A DNA stretch of 64,000 bases. Origin: Streptomyces camelliae. GTDB lineage: Bacteria; Actinomycetota; Actinomycetes; Streptomycetales; Streptomycetaceae. The position numbers and the translations under genes were made by a program. The stretch's first letter is position 1; the number at the start of each line of letters is the position of its first letter. Below the pieces are notes generated by a model. It was not told the DNA's origin. It did no database searches and was given only the letters and a program-made list of their open reading frames with translations. This document shows, one piece after another, positions 51,078 through 60,103 of the stretch. The stretch covers positions 8,432,001 to 8,496,000 of the forward strand of contig NZ_CP115300.1 in NCBI RefSeq assembly GCF_027625935.1. Reading direction: 5' to 3'.

Positions 51078-52571
51078 ATGGCCAATCTGGCGGACTTTCT
51101 GGTGGACACGGCGCGGCGCCTGCCCGACCGTCCGGCGCTGCGCCTGGGGCCGGTGACCACCACCTACGCCGAACTGGACCGGCTCAGCGCCCAGGCCGCC
51201 GCCCTGCTGCGCACCGAGGGCCTGCGCACCGGCGACCGGGTCGCGCTGATGCTCCCGAACGTGCCCGAGTTCGTCGTCCTGTACTACGCCGTCCTGCGCG
51301 CCGGCGGCATCGTCGTACCGATGAACCCGCTGCTGAAGGAGCGCGAGACCGCCTACCATCTGCGGGACTCCGGTGCCGTGCTGCTCTTCGAGTGGCACCA
51401 GGCGCCCGGCGAGGGCGGCGCGGGCGCGGCCGCCGCAGGGGTGCGGCACCTGGCGGTCGAGCCCGCCGTGTTCGCCGCCGAACTGGCGCGTCTGGAGCCG
51501 CGGTACGAGGTGGCGCCCGCCGCCGGCGACGACATCGCCGTACTGCTCTACACCTCCGGCACCACCGGCCGCCCCAAGGGCGCCGCGCTCACCCACGCCG
51601 GGCTGCGCCACAACACCGAGGTCAATGTCACCGAGGTCCAGCGGCTGACCGGCGAGGACGTGATCGTCGGCTGTCTGCCGCTGTTCCACATCTTCGGGCA
51701 GACCTGCACGATGAACGTCGCCGTCCGCAGCGGCGCCGCGCTCACCCTGGTCCCGCGCTTCGAGCCGGCCACGGTGCTCGACGCCATCGCCCGCGACCGG
51801 GCCACCGTCTTCGAGGGCGTCCCCACCATGTACGCGGCGCTGCTCCAGCACCCGGGCGCCGCCGAGGCCGATGTGTCCAGCCTGCGCATGTGCATCTCGG
51901 GCGGCGCCTCCCTGCCCGTGGAGGTCCTGCACGGGTTCGAGCGGCGCTTCGGCTGCATGGTGCTGGAGGGCTTCGGCATGTCCGAGACCAGCCCGGTCGT
52001 CTCGTTCAACCACCCCGACCGGCCGCGCAAGCCGGGTTCCGTCGGTACGCCGATCCGTGACGTCGAGGTCCGGCTGCTGGACGAGACCGGCCGGGACGTC
52101 GCGCCGGGCGAGACCGGCGAACTGGCCGTGCGCGGGCCGAACGTGATGAAGGAGTACTGGAACCGCCCCGAGGAGACGGCCGCCACCATTCCCGACGGCT
52201 GGCTGCGCACCGGCGACCTGGCCCGCCGGGACGAGGACGGCTATCTCTACATCGTGGACCGGAAGAAGGACCTGATCATCCGCGGCGGCTACAACGTCTA
52301 CCCGCGCGAGATCGAGGAGGTCCTGCACGAGCACCCGGCCGTCGCCCTCGCCGCCGTCCTCGGCGTGCCCGACGAGCGGCTCGGCGAGGAGGTGGCGGCC
52401 GCGGTGGTGCTGCGCCCCGGGGCCCGGGCGGACACCGAGGAGTTGCAGCGGTTCGTCCGCGACCGGGTGGCCGCCTACAAGTACCCGCGCCAGGTCTGGC
52501 TGACCGACGCGCTGCCCATGGGCCCGAGCGGCAAGATCCTCAAGCGGGAGATCACCGCACCGGCCTCCTGA
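51078..52571 (+). CDS. long-chain fatty acid-CoA ligase (FadD-type)
   Basis: The 497-aa ANL-superfamily enzyme has the AMP-binding signature VLLYTSGTTGRPKGAALTHA, GFGMSETSPVV, DGWLRTGDLARRDEDGYLYI, DRKKDLIIRGGYNVYPREIE and the catalytic Lys region PMGPSGKILKREI. It activates a fatty or aryl acid to the CoA ester through an acyl-AMP. ATG 51078 follows GAGGAGG. Chain length is not deducible. Control by the divergent PucR regulator is likely. Confidence 0.93.
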   Translation: MANLADFLVDTARRLPDRPALRLGPVTTTYAELDRLSAQAAALLRTEGLRTGDRVALMLPNVPEFVVLYYAVLRAGGIVVPMNPLLKERETAYHLRDSGAVLLFEWHQAPGEGGAGAAAAGVRHLAVEPAVFAAELARLEPRYEVAPAAGDDIAVLLYTSGTTGRPKGAALTHAGLRHNTEVNVTEVQRLTGEDVIVGCLPLFHIFGQTCTMNVAVRSGAALTLVPRFEPATVLDAIARDRATVFEGVPTMYAALLQHPGAAEADVSSLRMCISGGASLPVEVLHGFERRFGCMVLEGFGMSETSPVVSFNHPDRPRKPGSVGTPIRDVEVRLLDETGRDVAPGETGELAVRGPNVMKEYWNRPEETAATIPDGWLRTGDLARRDEDGYLYIVDRKKDLIIRGGYNVYPREIEEVLHEHPAVALAAVLGVPDERLGEEVAAAVVLRPGARADTEELQRFVRDRVAAYKYPRQVWLTDALPMGPSGKILKREITAPAS

Positions 52572-52650
52572 GGGTGTGGCACCCAGGTGTGAACAGATCG
52601 TTCACAATAACAAGTTGACGCCATGTCGTGCTGAACTCGATGCTTGCCTC

Positions 52651-53121
52651 ATGACATCGACCACCGACCACAACGACCCCTTCCTTCCGCCGCGGCCGGA
52701 CGAGGCGCGCGCCCGAAGGGTCCACGCCTCCCTGTTCCGCATCGCCGAGCGGCACGCGGCGACGGACGGGCAACGGCGCCGCCAGACACACCCGTCGGTC
52801 CTCGGACCGCACGAGGCCGTCCGCCTGGTGACGTTCCTGATGAGCGGCGCCGCTCTGCTCGACGACGGGGAACCGGAGGTGGACCACGCGGACATCACGG
52901 CCGCGCTGAGCCTCGTCCCGCTGGTCCGGGCCGAACTGGACGAATTGGAGGCCGGCCTCATCAAGATGGCCCGCGGCCGGGACATGACCTGGCCCGAGGT
53001 CGCCTTCGGACTCGGCCTCGGCACCCCGCAGGCCGCGCGGCAGCGGTACGAACGCCTGGCCGACCGGACCGGCGAGGGCGAGGGCGAGAACGTGGACCAG
53101 GACGCGGACACCGACGCCTGA
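52651..53121 (+). CDS. conserved hypothetical protein, possible DNA-binding
   Basis: The 156-aa protein (MTSTTDHNDPFLPPRPDEAR) is helical, with VLGPHEAVRLVTFLMSGAAL, LDELEAGLIKMARGRDMTWP and the helix-turn-helix-like EVAFGLGLGTPQAARQRYER. From memory, the last motif occurs in many Streptomyces proteins annotated only as DNA-binding. The tail is acidic (GEGEGENVDQDADTDA). No domain partner is adjacent. Likely cytosolic; function unknown. Confidence 0.78.
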   Translation: MTSTTDHNDPFLPPRPDEARARRVHASLFRIAERHAATDGQRRRQTHPSVLGPHEAVRLVTFLMSGAALLDDGEPEVDHADITAALSLVPLVRAELDELEAGLIKMARGRDMTWPEVAFGLGLGTPQAARQRYERLADRTGEGEGENVDQDADTDA

Positions 53122-53195
53122 CCGTACCGCTCGGCGTGGCTGTGATTCCCGCTGTGGTGATCCCGGGGGCAGCGCAGCCGCCGGCAGGAGACGGC

Positions 53196-53978
53196 TCAGG
53201 GGCGCGACCGCCGCCACCGCGTGTGTGACGCGGCTCTGTGCGCGCCTCCACCACGGACGACGCGGGGGAGGTGCGCCGGCGGCGCGGGGAGCTTGATGCT
53301 CACCTCGCCGTCCGATGTGACGCGGATGGTCTCGTTTCCGTACCGCTTCCCGGACTCGCCGTCCGCCGCAAGGAAGCGGCGCTCGGCCTGCCACCGGACA
53401 CGCCACCGTTCCTCGGTGAGATGAGCGGCCTGCAGATGGTGGCGGGTCTTCAGCAGCCGCTTCCCGCCGCGCACCACGTGCACGACACCGGCCTGCCAGT
53501 CCGCCCGCGCCCGCTCAAGCCGGTCGGCCAGCACGTGCAGGCGGCGTGCCTTCGCGTGCCACTCCCGCCTGCTGCGACAACCGCCCGGCGCCCGCTCGCT
53601 TCCCTTCTCTCCGACCGGCAGGGACAGCCGGTGCGTGATCGTGGCGATCCCGGCTTCCAGGCTGTGGATGTGTGCGAGCAGGCCGCGCCGGGCCAGCGCC
53701 CACTGATCACGGGAGGCCTTCGTGGCAGAACCGGCCCGCCGCGAGGAGGGCTCCTGCGTCAGGGCGCGCTTGCGCTCGGCCCAATGCCCGGTGTCATGGC
53801 CCAGCCCGGCAGCACACCGCGCTTTGAGGTCACGGCAGGCGAGGGTGCCGAGCAGATCACCGACCAGACGAAGAACCTTCTCGTGCTCGGAGGTCAGATG
53901 CTTGAACCGAGTGCGGACCGCAACACCGGACGGCCCGAGCGTGACGAACGGCGCCGCCATCTCCCGCAGCGCGCCCAC
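53196..53978 (-). pseudogene. truncated TnpB-like (IS200/IS605-type) transposase
   Basis: The frame begins GALREMAAPFVTLGPSGVAV and continues FKHLTSEHEKVLRLVGDLLG, KATRD-like TKASRDQWALARRG and REWHAKARRLHVLADRLERA, the N-terminal half of a Streptomyces transposase of the TnpB kind. After IRVTSDGEVSIKLPAPPAHL the sequence turns into unrelated PRVVRGGGAHRAASH and stops, so the whole RuvC nuclease part is missing. No TnpA gene or clear ends were found. It is a dead insertion remnant. Confidence 0.8.
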
Positions 53979-54156
53979 ACCCTCACCCCCCCGTGCCGGC
54001 CGAACATCCGGTCACCACACCCAACGACCACCACCGGAAAAGGTCACGCATTCGATGAGCGAACACTCATGCTTCCGGACCCGCGAGTCCCGTGACCGAG
54101 GCACTCACGCACACCAGGACACGCGTGTCTGCAGTCAGCGGGAAGTTGACATCACG

Positions 54157-55527
54157 TCACCAGCCCGTGAAAAGAAGGTGATTGATGAGCAGGGCGAGCA
54201 CGGCCTGGGCGGTGAGCCAGGCGCGGGGGCGGGGGAGCAGGGCGCAGGCCGGGAGCAGCCACAGGGCGAACGGCAGCCAGATGCGTTCCGTCTCCGCCTT
54301 GCTCATGCCGGACAGGTCGGCGATCAGCAGCGCGAGCAGGGCGGCCGTCACCAGGACCGCGAGCCGGACGGACGCGGGAGCGGGCCGCGCGGTCCGGGAG
54401 CCACGGCGGCGCAGCAGCACGGCGGTCGTGCGGCGCAGACCCGCCACCGTGGCCGGGCCGGTGATGATCGCCGTACAGGCGAGGTTGGCCCACACCCAGT
54501 AGCCGTACGGCCGGGTGCCGCCCACGCCCTGGTGGTAACGCGTGACGAGCAGGTGGTAGCCCTCCCACCAGTTGAAACCGGCGAGCGCGAACACCACCGG
54601 GACCACGGCCAGTCCGGCGAGCAGCGGCAGCACCAGCAGGGGGCGCGCCCGCGGTCCGGACCGGCCGAGCACCAGCACCGCCGCGCCGATCAGCGCGAAG
54701 AGCGTGAGGCCGTAGGACAGATAGCAGGTCAGGCCGAACAGCAGGCCCGAGGCCGCCGCGCACCCCAGGCAGCGGCGCGTCACGGCGAGGGCGAGCAGGG
54801 CCACGGACCAGGCGGCGACGGCGGCGAACCAGCCGTCCGCGGAGACGCCCTGCCACACCGCGGCCGGGGCCGGCACCAGGAACGGCGCGGCCCGGCGCGC
54901 GAGCGTCTCGTCGGCGAGGGCCCGGAGCGCGATCAGCACGGCGGCACACCCCGTCGCGCCCGCGACGATGACCCACACCCCGGCCCAGCCGCCGCCGCGC
55001 AGCCCGATCCGGTCCAGCAGGACGAAGGTGAGCGTGGCGGCCGGCGGGTGCCCGGCGATGTGCGCGGGCCAGGGGTGAGGGGTGCCGTCGACGATGTGGT
55101 GGGTGAAGTCGCGCAGGGTGGCCGGGATGTCGTGGAAGCGGCCGATGACCCGCAGGTACTCGTTGGTCGTGGTGAGCCTGCCCGCGATGCCGCGCTGCCA
55201 GCCGTCGATCGACGCGAGGGAGAAGATCCAGGCCACGGCGCTCGCCCAGACCGCCGCGAGCAGCGCCCGCCAGGACAGCCGGGCGGCGAGCGCGGGGCCG
55301 TACGCCACGACGGCCGCCGCCACCGCCAGGGCCGCCGGAGTGCCGGGGCCGAGGTGCGGGTCCCAGTCGGCGAACAGCGGCGGCCAGTGCACGTACAGGG
55401 TGTGGCGGGTGTCCTGGATGTGCCGGCCGACCAGGACGGCCGCCGTCACGAGCAGAGCGGCGGCGAGGACGGCGTACAGATCGCGGCGTGCGGCGCGGGA
55501 CAGGTCGAGGTGGCGGAAGCGGATCAC
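54157..55527 (-). CDS. polytopic membrane protein, possible GT-C glycosyltransferase
   Basis: The 456-aa protein has about eleven membrane helices. A first large loop contains LYVHWPPLFADWDPHLGPGT and, further on, VDGTPHPWPAHIAGHPPAAT, consistent with the acidic/aromatic loop of GT-C mannosyl- or arabinosyltransferases. A later segment KAETERIWLPFALWLLPAC fits such proteins too. It is divergent from the molybdopterin enzyme gene. Substrate unknown; polyprenyl-phosphate sugars are the usual donors. Confidence 0.78.
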   Translation of the reverse strand: MIRFRHLDLSRAARRDLYAVLAAALLVTAAVLVGRHIQDTRHTLYVHWPPLFADWDPHLGPGTPAALAVAAAVVAYGPALAARLSWRALLAAVWASAVAWIFSLASIDGWQRGIAGRLTTTNEYLRVIGRFHDIPATLRDFTHHIVDGTPHPWPAHIAGHPPAATLTFVLLDRIGLRGGGWAGVWVIVAGATGCAAVLIALRALADETLARRAAPFLVPAPAAVWQGVSADGWFAAVAAWSVALLALAVTRRCLGCAAASGLLFGLTCYLSYGLTLFALIGAAVLVLGRSGPRARPLLVLPLLAGLAVVPVVFALAGFNWWEGYHLLVTRYHQGVGGTRPYGYWVWANLACTAIITGPATVAGLRRTTAVLLRRRGSRTARPAPASVRLAVLVTAALLALLIADLSGMSKAETERIWLPFALWLLPACALLPRPRAWLTAQAVLALLINHLLFTGW

Positions 55528-55640
55528 ACCGGAACGCTAGGCCGGGGGAGCGGTGAGCGGCCGCTGTCCCGGCCGGACGTCAGCGTTTCGTCATGCGTCG
55601 CGCACCCTTTTCCGGGGGTTTCCCGGCCTACGGTCGGGAC

Positions 55641-56873
55641 ATGCGCGACCATCCCCGGCTCCCCACCTCCCCAGGCTTCTGGCGCAGCCCGCTGCGCGGC
55701 CCCTGGTTCACCGCCGTGCTCGGCCTCGTCCTGCTCGTCGGCGTCACCGTGCTGTTCGTGACCGGCCTGGTGTCGTACGCCGCCTACAACCCGGACCTGT
55801 CCCGGGTGAACGACATGACACCGGACAAGGGCGTCCTGGGCTTCTACCTCTTCGCCTGGCCCACCGGCCCGGTGTGGCTGTACCGCTTCACCCAGGGCCT
55901 GCACGTCACGCTCGGCATCACCCTGGTCCCGGTGCTGCTGGCCAAGCTGTGGTCGGTGGTGCCGAGGCTGTTCGCGCTGCCGCCCGCCCGCTCCCTCGCC
56001 CACGCGCTGGAGCGGATCTCGCTGCTGTTGCTGGTCGGCGGCGGCCTGTTCGAGTTCACCACCGGGGTGCTCAACGTCCAGCTGGACTACGTCTTCCCCG
56101 GCTCCTTCTACCCGCTGCACTTCTACGGCGCCTGGGTCTTCTTCGCCGCCTTCGTGGCCCACGCCGTGCTGAAGACCCCGACCGCGGTACGAGCCGTACG
56201 GCACCGGCTGACGGAGAGGAGCGACCTGGTCCCGCCGCGTCCCGACGCGCCCACGGTGTCCCGGCGGGGCGCGCTCGGACTGGTCGGCGGCGGCTCTCTG
56301 CTGCTGTTCCTGACCACGGTCGGACAGAGTCTCGGCGGGCCCTTCCGGCGTACGGCCCTGCTCGCGCCGCACGGCACGGCCGACCCCGGTGGCGGCCCGA
56401 ACGGCTTCCAGATCAACAAGACCGCCGCCTACGCCGGGATCACCGCGGCCGACAGCCATGAGGACAACTGGCGCCTCGTCGTCACCGGCCGCACCGGCAC
56501 CGTCCGGCTCAGCCGCGCCCAGCTGCTCCAACTGCCGCAACACAGCTCGTCGTTGCCCATCGCGTGCGTCGAGGGATGGTCGACCGCCGACCAGTGGTGG
56601 CACGGGGTGCGGCTGCGCGACCTCGCGGCGCTCGTCGGGTACGACGGTGATCCGCCGGACGTGCTCGTGGAGTCCCTGCAACGCCACGGCGCCTTCCGCC
56701 GCGCGGCCCTGCGCGCCAACCAGGTGGCCGACGGGCGCTCACTGCTCGCCCTGTTCGTCAACGGCGAGGAACTGTCCCCCGACCACGGCCGGCCGGCGCG
56801 GATCATCGTGCCCGCGGCACCCGGTGTGCTCAACACCAAGTGGGTGGCCCGGCTGACCTTCGGAGACTTGTGA
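55641..56873 (+). CDS. cytochrome-b-like membrane domain fused to molybdopterin oxidoreductase
   Basis: The 410-aa protein has four N-terminal membrane helices (residues about 20-180) with His residues in YRFTQGLHVTLGITLVPVLL and LHFYGAWVFFAAFVAHAVLK, suited to heme b. A fifth Tat-like segment (VSRRGALGLVGGGSLLLFLT) leads to a sulfite-oxidase-type molybdopterin domain (LPIACVEGWSTADQWWHGVR with the Mo-ligand Cys, VLVESLQRHG, GRPARIIVPAAPG, NTKWVARLTFG). A heme-linked Mo enzyme facing outward is inferred. ATG 55641 is chosen over 55593 for spacing; this is uncertain. The stop overlaps the next ATG. Confidence 0.87.
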   Translation: MRDHPRLPTSPGFWRSPLRGPWFTAVLGLVLLVGVTVLFVTGLVSYAAYNPDLSRVNDMTPDKGVLGFYLFAWPTGPVWLYRFTQGLHVTLGITLVPVLLAKLWSVVPRLFALPPARSLAHALERISLLLLVGGGLFEFTTGVLNVQLDYVFPGSFYPLHFYGAWVFFAAFVAHAVLKTPTAVRAVRHRLTERSDLVPPRPDAPTVSRRGALGLVGGGSLLLFLTTVGQSLGGPFRRTALLAPHGTADPGGGPNGFQINKTAAYAGITAADSHEDNWRLVVTGRTGTVRLSRAQLLQLPQHSSSLPIACVEGWSTADQWWHGVRLRDLAALVGYDGDPPDVLVESLQRHGAFRRAALRANQVADGRSLLALFVNGEELSPDHGRPARIIVPAAPGVLNTKWVARLTFGDL

Positions 56874-57340
56874 TGCCGCGCCGCGTACGCCTCGGCAGCC
56901 CCTTCCAACTGCTGCTGCTCGCCTGTTCGTTCGCGCTCGCCGCCTACGCCGGGGTCCGGCTGTTCGCCGGTGACTGGTTCGGGGTGGCGCTGTGGATCGT
57001 CGGCGCCGCCCTGCTGCACGACCTCGTGCTGGTGCCGCTGTACGGGCTGGCGGACCGGCTGGTCGTCCGCTGCCTCGGGGCGGCCGGCCGGCGCGGCCGG
57101 ACGTCGTACGTACGCGTCCCGGCCGCGCTGTCCCTGCTGCTCCTGCTCGTGTGGTTCCCGCTGATCAGCGGGATGACGGCCCAGAGCTACCGGATCGCCA
57201 CCGGACTCTCCCCGGACGGCTTCCTCGCCCGCTGGCTGCTGATCACGGCCGTACTCTTCGGCGGCTCGGCACTGCTGATGGCGGCGCGGGCGTTCGGGGT
57301 GCGCAGGGCGGCGAAGCAGCGGCCGCCCGCCGACCACTGA
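56873..57340 (+). CDS. membrane protein coupled to molybdopterin enzyme
   Basis: The 155-aa protein has four hydrophobic helices (FQLLLLACSFALAAYAGVRL, VALWIVGAALLHDLVLVPLY, VPAALSLLLLLVWFPLISGM, LLITAVLFGGSALLMAARAF). Its ATG overlaps the preceding stop (TGATG), so it is probably a partner subunit or assembly factor. I know no named family. Its 3' end overlaps an antisense methyltransferase gene. Confidence 0.82.
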   Translation: MPRRVRLGSPFQLLLLACSFALAAYAGVRLFAGDWFGVALWIVGAALLHDLVLVPLYGLADRLVVRCLGAAGRRGRTSYVRVPAALSLLLLLVWFPLISGMTAQSYRIATGLSPDGFLARWLLITAVLFGGSALLMAARAFGVRRAAKQRPPADH

Positions 57341-57950
57341 GCGACGGACCGCCACCCGGTCCTGCGCGCGTACCGCAGCAGGGCCGGGGTGCCGAGGCGC
57401 GCCCAGGGAAACGGGGCACCGGTGGCCCGGGACGCGCCGACCGTGTCGACCACCTGGACCCGGCGCGTGCGTCGACGCGTCCCGGCACGGTCTCGGCGAT
57501 CAGCAGGCCGCCCGGGCGGAGCAGCGTGGCCACCCGCTCCAGCAGCACGGACGGCTCTACGCCGATGACGATGTCGCCGTCCATGAGCAGCACGGTGTCC
57601 CAGCGGCCCTCGCCGGGCAACGGCTCGAAGACCGAGCGCCGCCGCGCCTGCCCGCCGAGGCCGACCGTGTGGTCGACGGCGGCCTCGCCGACGTCGACGC
57701 CGAGCACGGCACGGCCCCGGGCGGCGAGCTCCGCCACCAGGCGGCCCGGACCGCAGTCGGCGTCCAGGACGGCGCCCTCGCAGCGGTCCGGCACGGCCGC
57801 GGCCACGGCGTCCGCGCGGGCGCACCAGCGCTCCATCTCCAGCGGCAGCAGCCGGCCGTCGGTGCGGCGCAGGAACAGCGGGCCCCGGCCGGTGCGCAGC
57901 GCGGCAGCGTAGGGGGCGGCTGCCGCCCAGGCGACGTAGCTGCCCGTCAT
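57243..57950 (-). CDS. class I SAM methyltransferase with apparent C-terminal frameshift
   Basis: The first 160 residues are normal: RCEGAVLDADCGPGRLVAEL (SAM motif), AVLGVDVGEAAVDHTVGLGG, DTVLLMDGDIVIGVEPSVLL and LLRPGGLLIAETVPGRVDA. After that (about 57465) this frame becomes Arg/Pro-rich and atypical, while a neighbouring frame gives VQVVDTVGASRATGAPFPWA, LGTPALLRYARRTGWRSVAQ and WSAGGRCFAALR, the normal family ending. A one-base indel is the simple reading, so the gene may be dead or the sequence wrong. ATG 57950 overlaps the DUF2064 gene stop (ATGA). Confidence 0.7.
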   Translation of the reverse strand: MTGSYVAWAAAAPYAAALRTGRGPLFLRRTDGRLLPLEMERWCARADAVAAAVPDRCEGAVLDADCGPGRLVAELAARGRAVLGVDVGEAAVDHTVGLGGQARRRSVFEPLPGEGRWDTVLLMDGDIVIGVEPSVLLERVATLLRPGGLLIAETVPGRVDARAGSRWSTRSARPGPPVPRFPGRASAPRPCCGTRAGPGGGPSLSGRRAAAASPPCAPRTPAPPSAVPSRRRVRP

Positions 57951-58564
57951 CGCGGGGTGACGGATGTGCAGTCGGCCAGCCGTGCCGCGAACCGGCTGTG
58001 GGGAGCCAGGGCGGCGACGGCGTGGGCGTCGGCGGCGGTGTCGACGTCACGGAGCCGGGGCAGCTCACGCACCCGCAGTCCCGCGGCCAGCAGGCGCTCC
58101 CGCTGCACGGCCCCGGTCACCGGTGCCGACATGGGCACGCCCCGCAGCAGCGCGGGATCGGGCGTCGCAAGACCGAGGGCCCAGAAGCCGCCGTCCTCCG
58201 CCGGGCCGAGACAGGCGTCGCAGTCCGTGAGATCCACGGTGAGCAGGTCCGGCGTGACCTGCGGGGTGTCCATGCCGATGAGCAGCCCCGGGCCGTGGCA
58301 GTGCGCGAAGGCGTCCGCCAGCCGCTCGTCCAGCCCGCCCGCGCACTGCGGCAGCACCTCGAAGCCGGGCGGCAGCCAGTCGCCCGGCGAGCCGTCCAGG
58401 ACGAGGACCCGCCGGGTCGCCGGGGTGGCCGCCACCGCGTGCAGGGTGTCGACGAGGGCGGCCTCGGCGAGGAGAGCGGCCTGCCGCGGGGTGAACGGCG
58501 GGGTCAGCCGGGTCTTGACCCGCCCCGGGACCGGTTCCTTGGCGATGACGAGGAGCGTGGTCAC
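57947..58564 (-). CDS. DUF2064/TIGR04282 glycosyltransferase-like protein
   Basis: The 205-aa protein starts (M)TTLLVIAKEPVPGRVKTRLT, the DUF2064 signature, with GMDTPQVTPDLL, LGPAEDGGFWALGL and a GT-A-like fold. GTG 58564 overlaps the GT2 gene stop by 4 bases. It sits in a coupled trio with GT2 and methyltransferase genes, a set I recall as common in actinobacteria. The sugar or acceptor is unknown; arsenosugar roles known for some relatives are not supported by context. Confidence 0.9.
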   Translation of the reverse strand: MTTLLVIAKEPVPGRVKTRLTPPFTPRQAALLAEAALVDTLHAVAATPATRRVLVLDGSPGDWLPPGFEVLPQCAGGLDERLADAFAHCHGPGLLIGMDTPQVTPDLLTVDLTDCDACLGPAEDGGFWALGLATPDPALLRGVPMSAPVTGAVQRERLLAAGLRVRELPRLRDVDTAADAHAVAALAPHSRFAARLADCTSVTPR

Positions 58565-59253
58565 CGTACGGACCTCCCCTCGGCCGGGGCTTCGGCCAGC
58601 ACGCGGCTCATGTCCCGCACCGCCTGCCAGGTGCCCCGCCAGGTGCCGGTGACCTTGGAGGTGCCGGTGCGCGGCCGGTACGGCACGTCGCGCTCGGTGA
58701 TGCGCCAGCCGGCGTCGGCCGCGCGGACGACCATCTGGAGCGGATAGCCGCTGCGCCGGTCGGTGAGGTCCAGCGCGAGCAGCGCCTCGCGGCGGGCCGC
58801 GCGCAGCGGGCCCAGGTCGTGCAGGCGCAGCCCGGTACGGCGGCGCAGCATCCGGGCCAGGGCGAGATTGCCCGCCCGGGCGTGCGCCGGCCAGGCGCCC
58901 CGCCCCTGCGGCCGGCGCCGGCCGAGCACCAGGTCGGCCGCGCCCTCGTGGACCTGCCGCACGAAGGGTTCGAGCAGCCCGGGATCGAGGGAGGCGTCGC
59001 AGTCGCAGAAGCACACGATGTCGCCGGTGGCCGCGGTCAGTCCCGCGTGGCAGGCGGCGCCGAAGCCGCGCCGTGGCTCGTGCACCACCGTCGCGCCGAG
59101 CGCGCGGGCGATGTCGGGGGAGCCGTCGGTGGAACCGTTGTCGACGACGAGGGCGCGCCAGCCGGCCGGGATCCGGCCGAGCACCCAGGGCAGGGCCTCG
59201 GCCTCGTCCAGACAGGGCAGCACCACGTCGACGTCCGTGGAAGTGGTCGTCAC
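58561..59253 (-). CDS. family 2 glycosyltransferase (dolichol-phosphate-mannose-synthase-like)
   Basis: The 230-aa enzyme has a GT-A fold: VDVVLPCLDEAEALPWVLGR, ALVVDNGSTDGSPDIARALG, GFGAACHAGLTAATGDIVCF, CDCDASLDPGLL (DxD) and RRSGYPLQMVVRAADAGWRI. No C-terminal membrane helix is present. It likely transfers a sugar from a nucleotide donor to a lipid carrier. The GTG start (59253) sits before TTTSTDVDVV. It leads the coupled GT2-DUF2064-methyltransferase operon. Confidence 0.92.
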   Translation of the reverse strand: MTTTSTDVDVVLPCLDEAEALPWVLGRIPAGWRALVVDNGSTDGSPDIARALGATVVHEPRRGFGAACHAGLTAATGDIVCFCDCDASLDPGLLEPFVRQVHEGAADLVLGRRRPQGRGAWPAHARAGNLALARMLRRRTGLRLHDLGPLRAARREALLALDLTDRRSGYPLQMVVRAADAGWRITERDVPYRPRTGTSKVTGTWRGTWQAVRDMSRVLAEAPAEGRSVR

Positions 59254-59366
59254 AGTCTCACCCTACGAACGTCAATAGGGCATTTCGGGCTCCAGGACCT
59301 TACGAAACGCGGACGCCGGACCGGGCGGCCCCGGTGGTGCCGACCTGGCGGTGCGACGCTGGAGGC

Positions 59367-60101
<735 letters not shown>

Positions 60102-60103
60102 CC

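Noticed and set aside
57947..58564. Arsenosugar biosynthesis glycosyltransferase
   Set aside because: The family name TIGR04282 includes such members, but no ars or arsenic-methylation genes are nearby.
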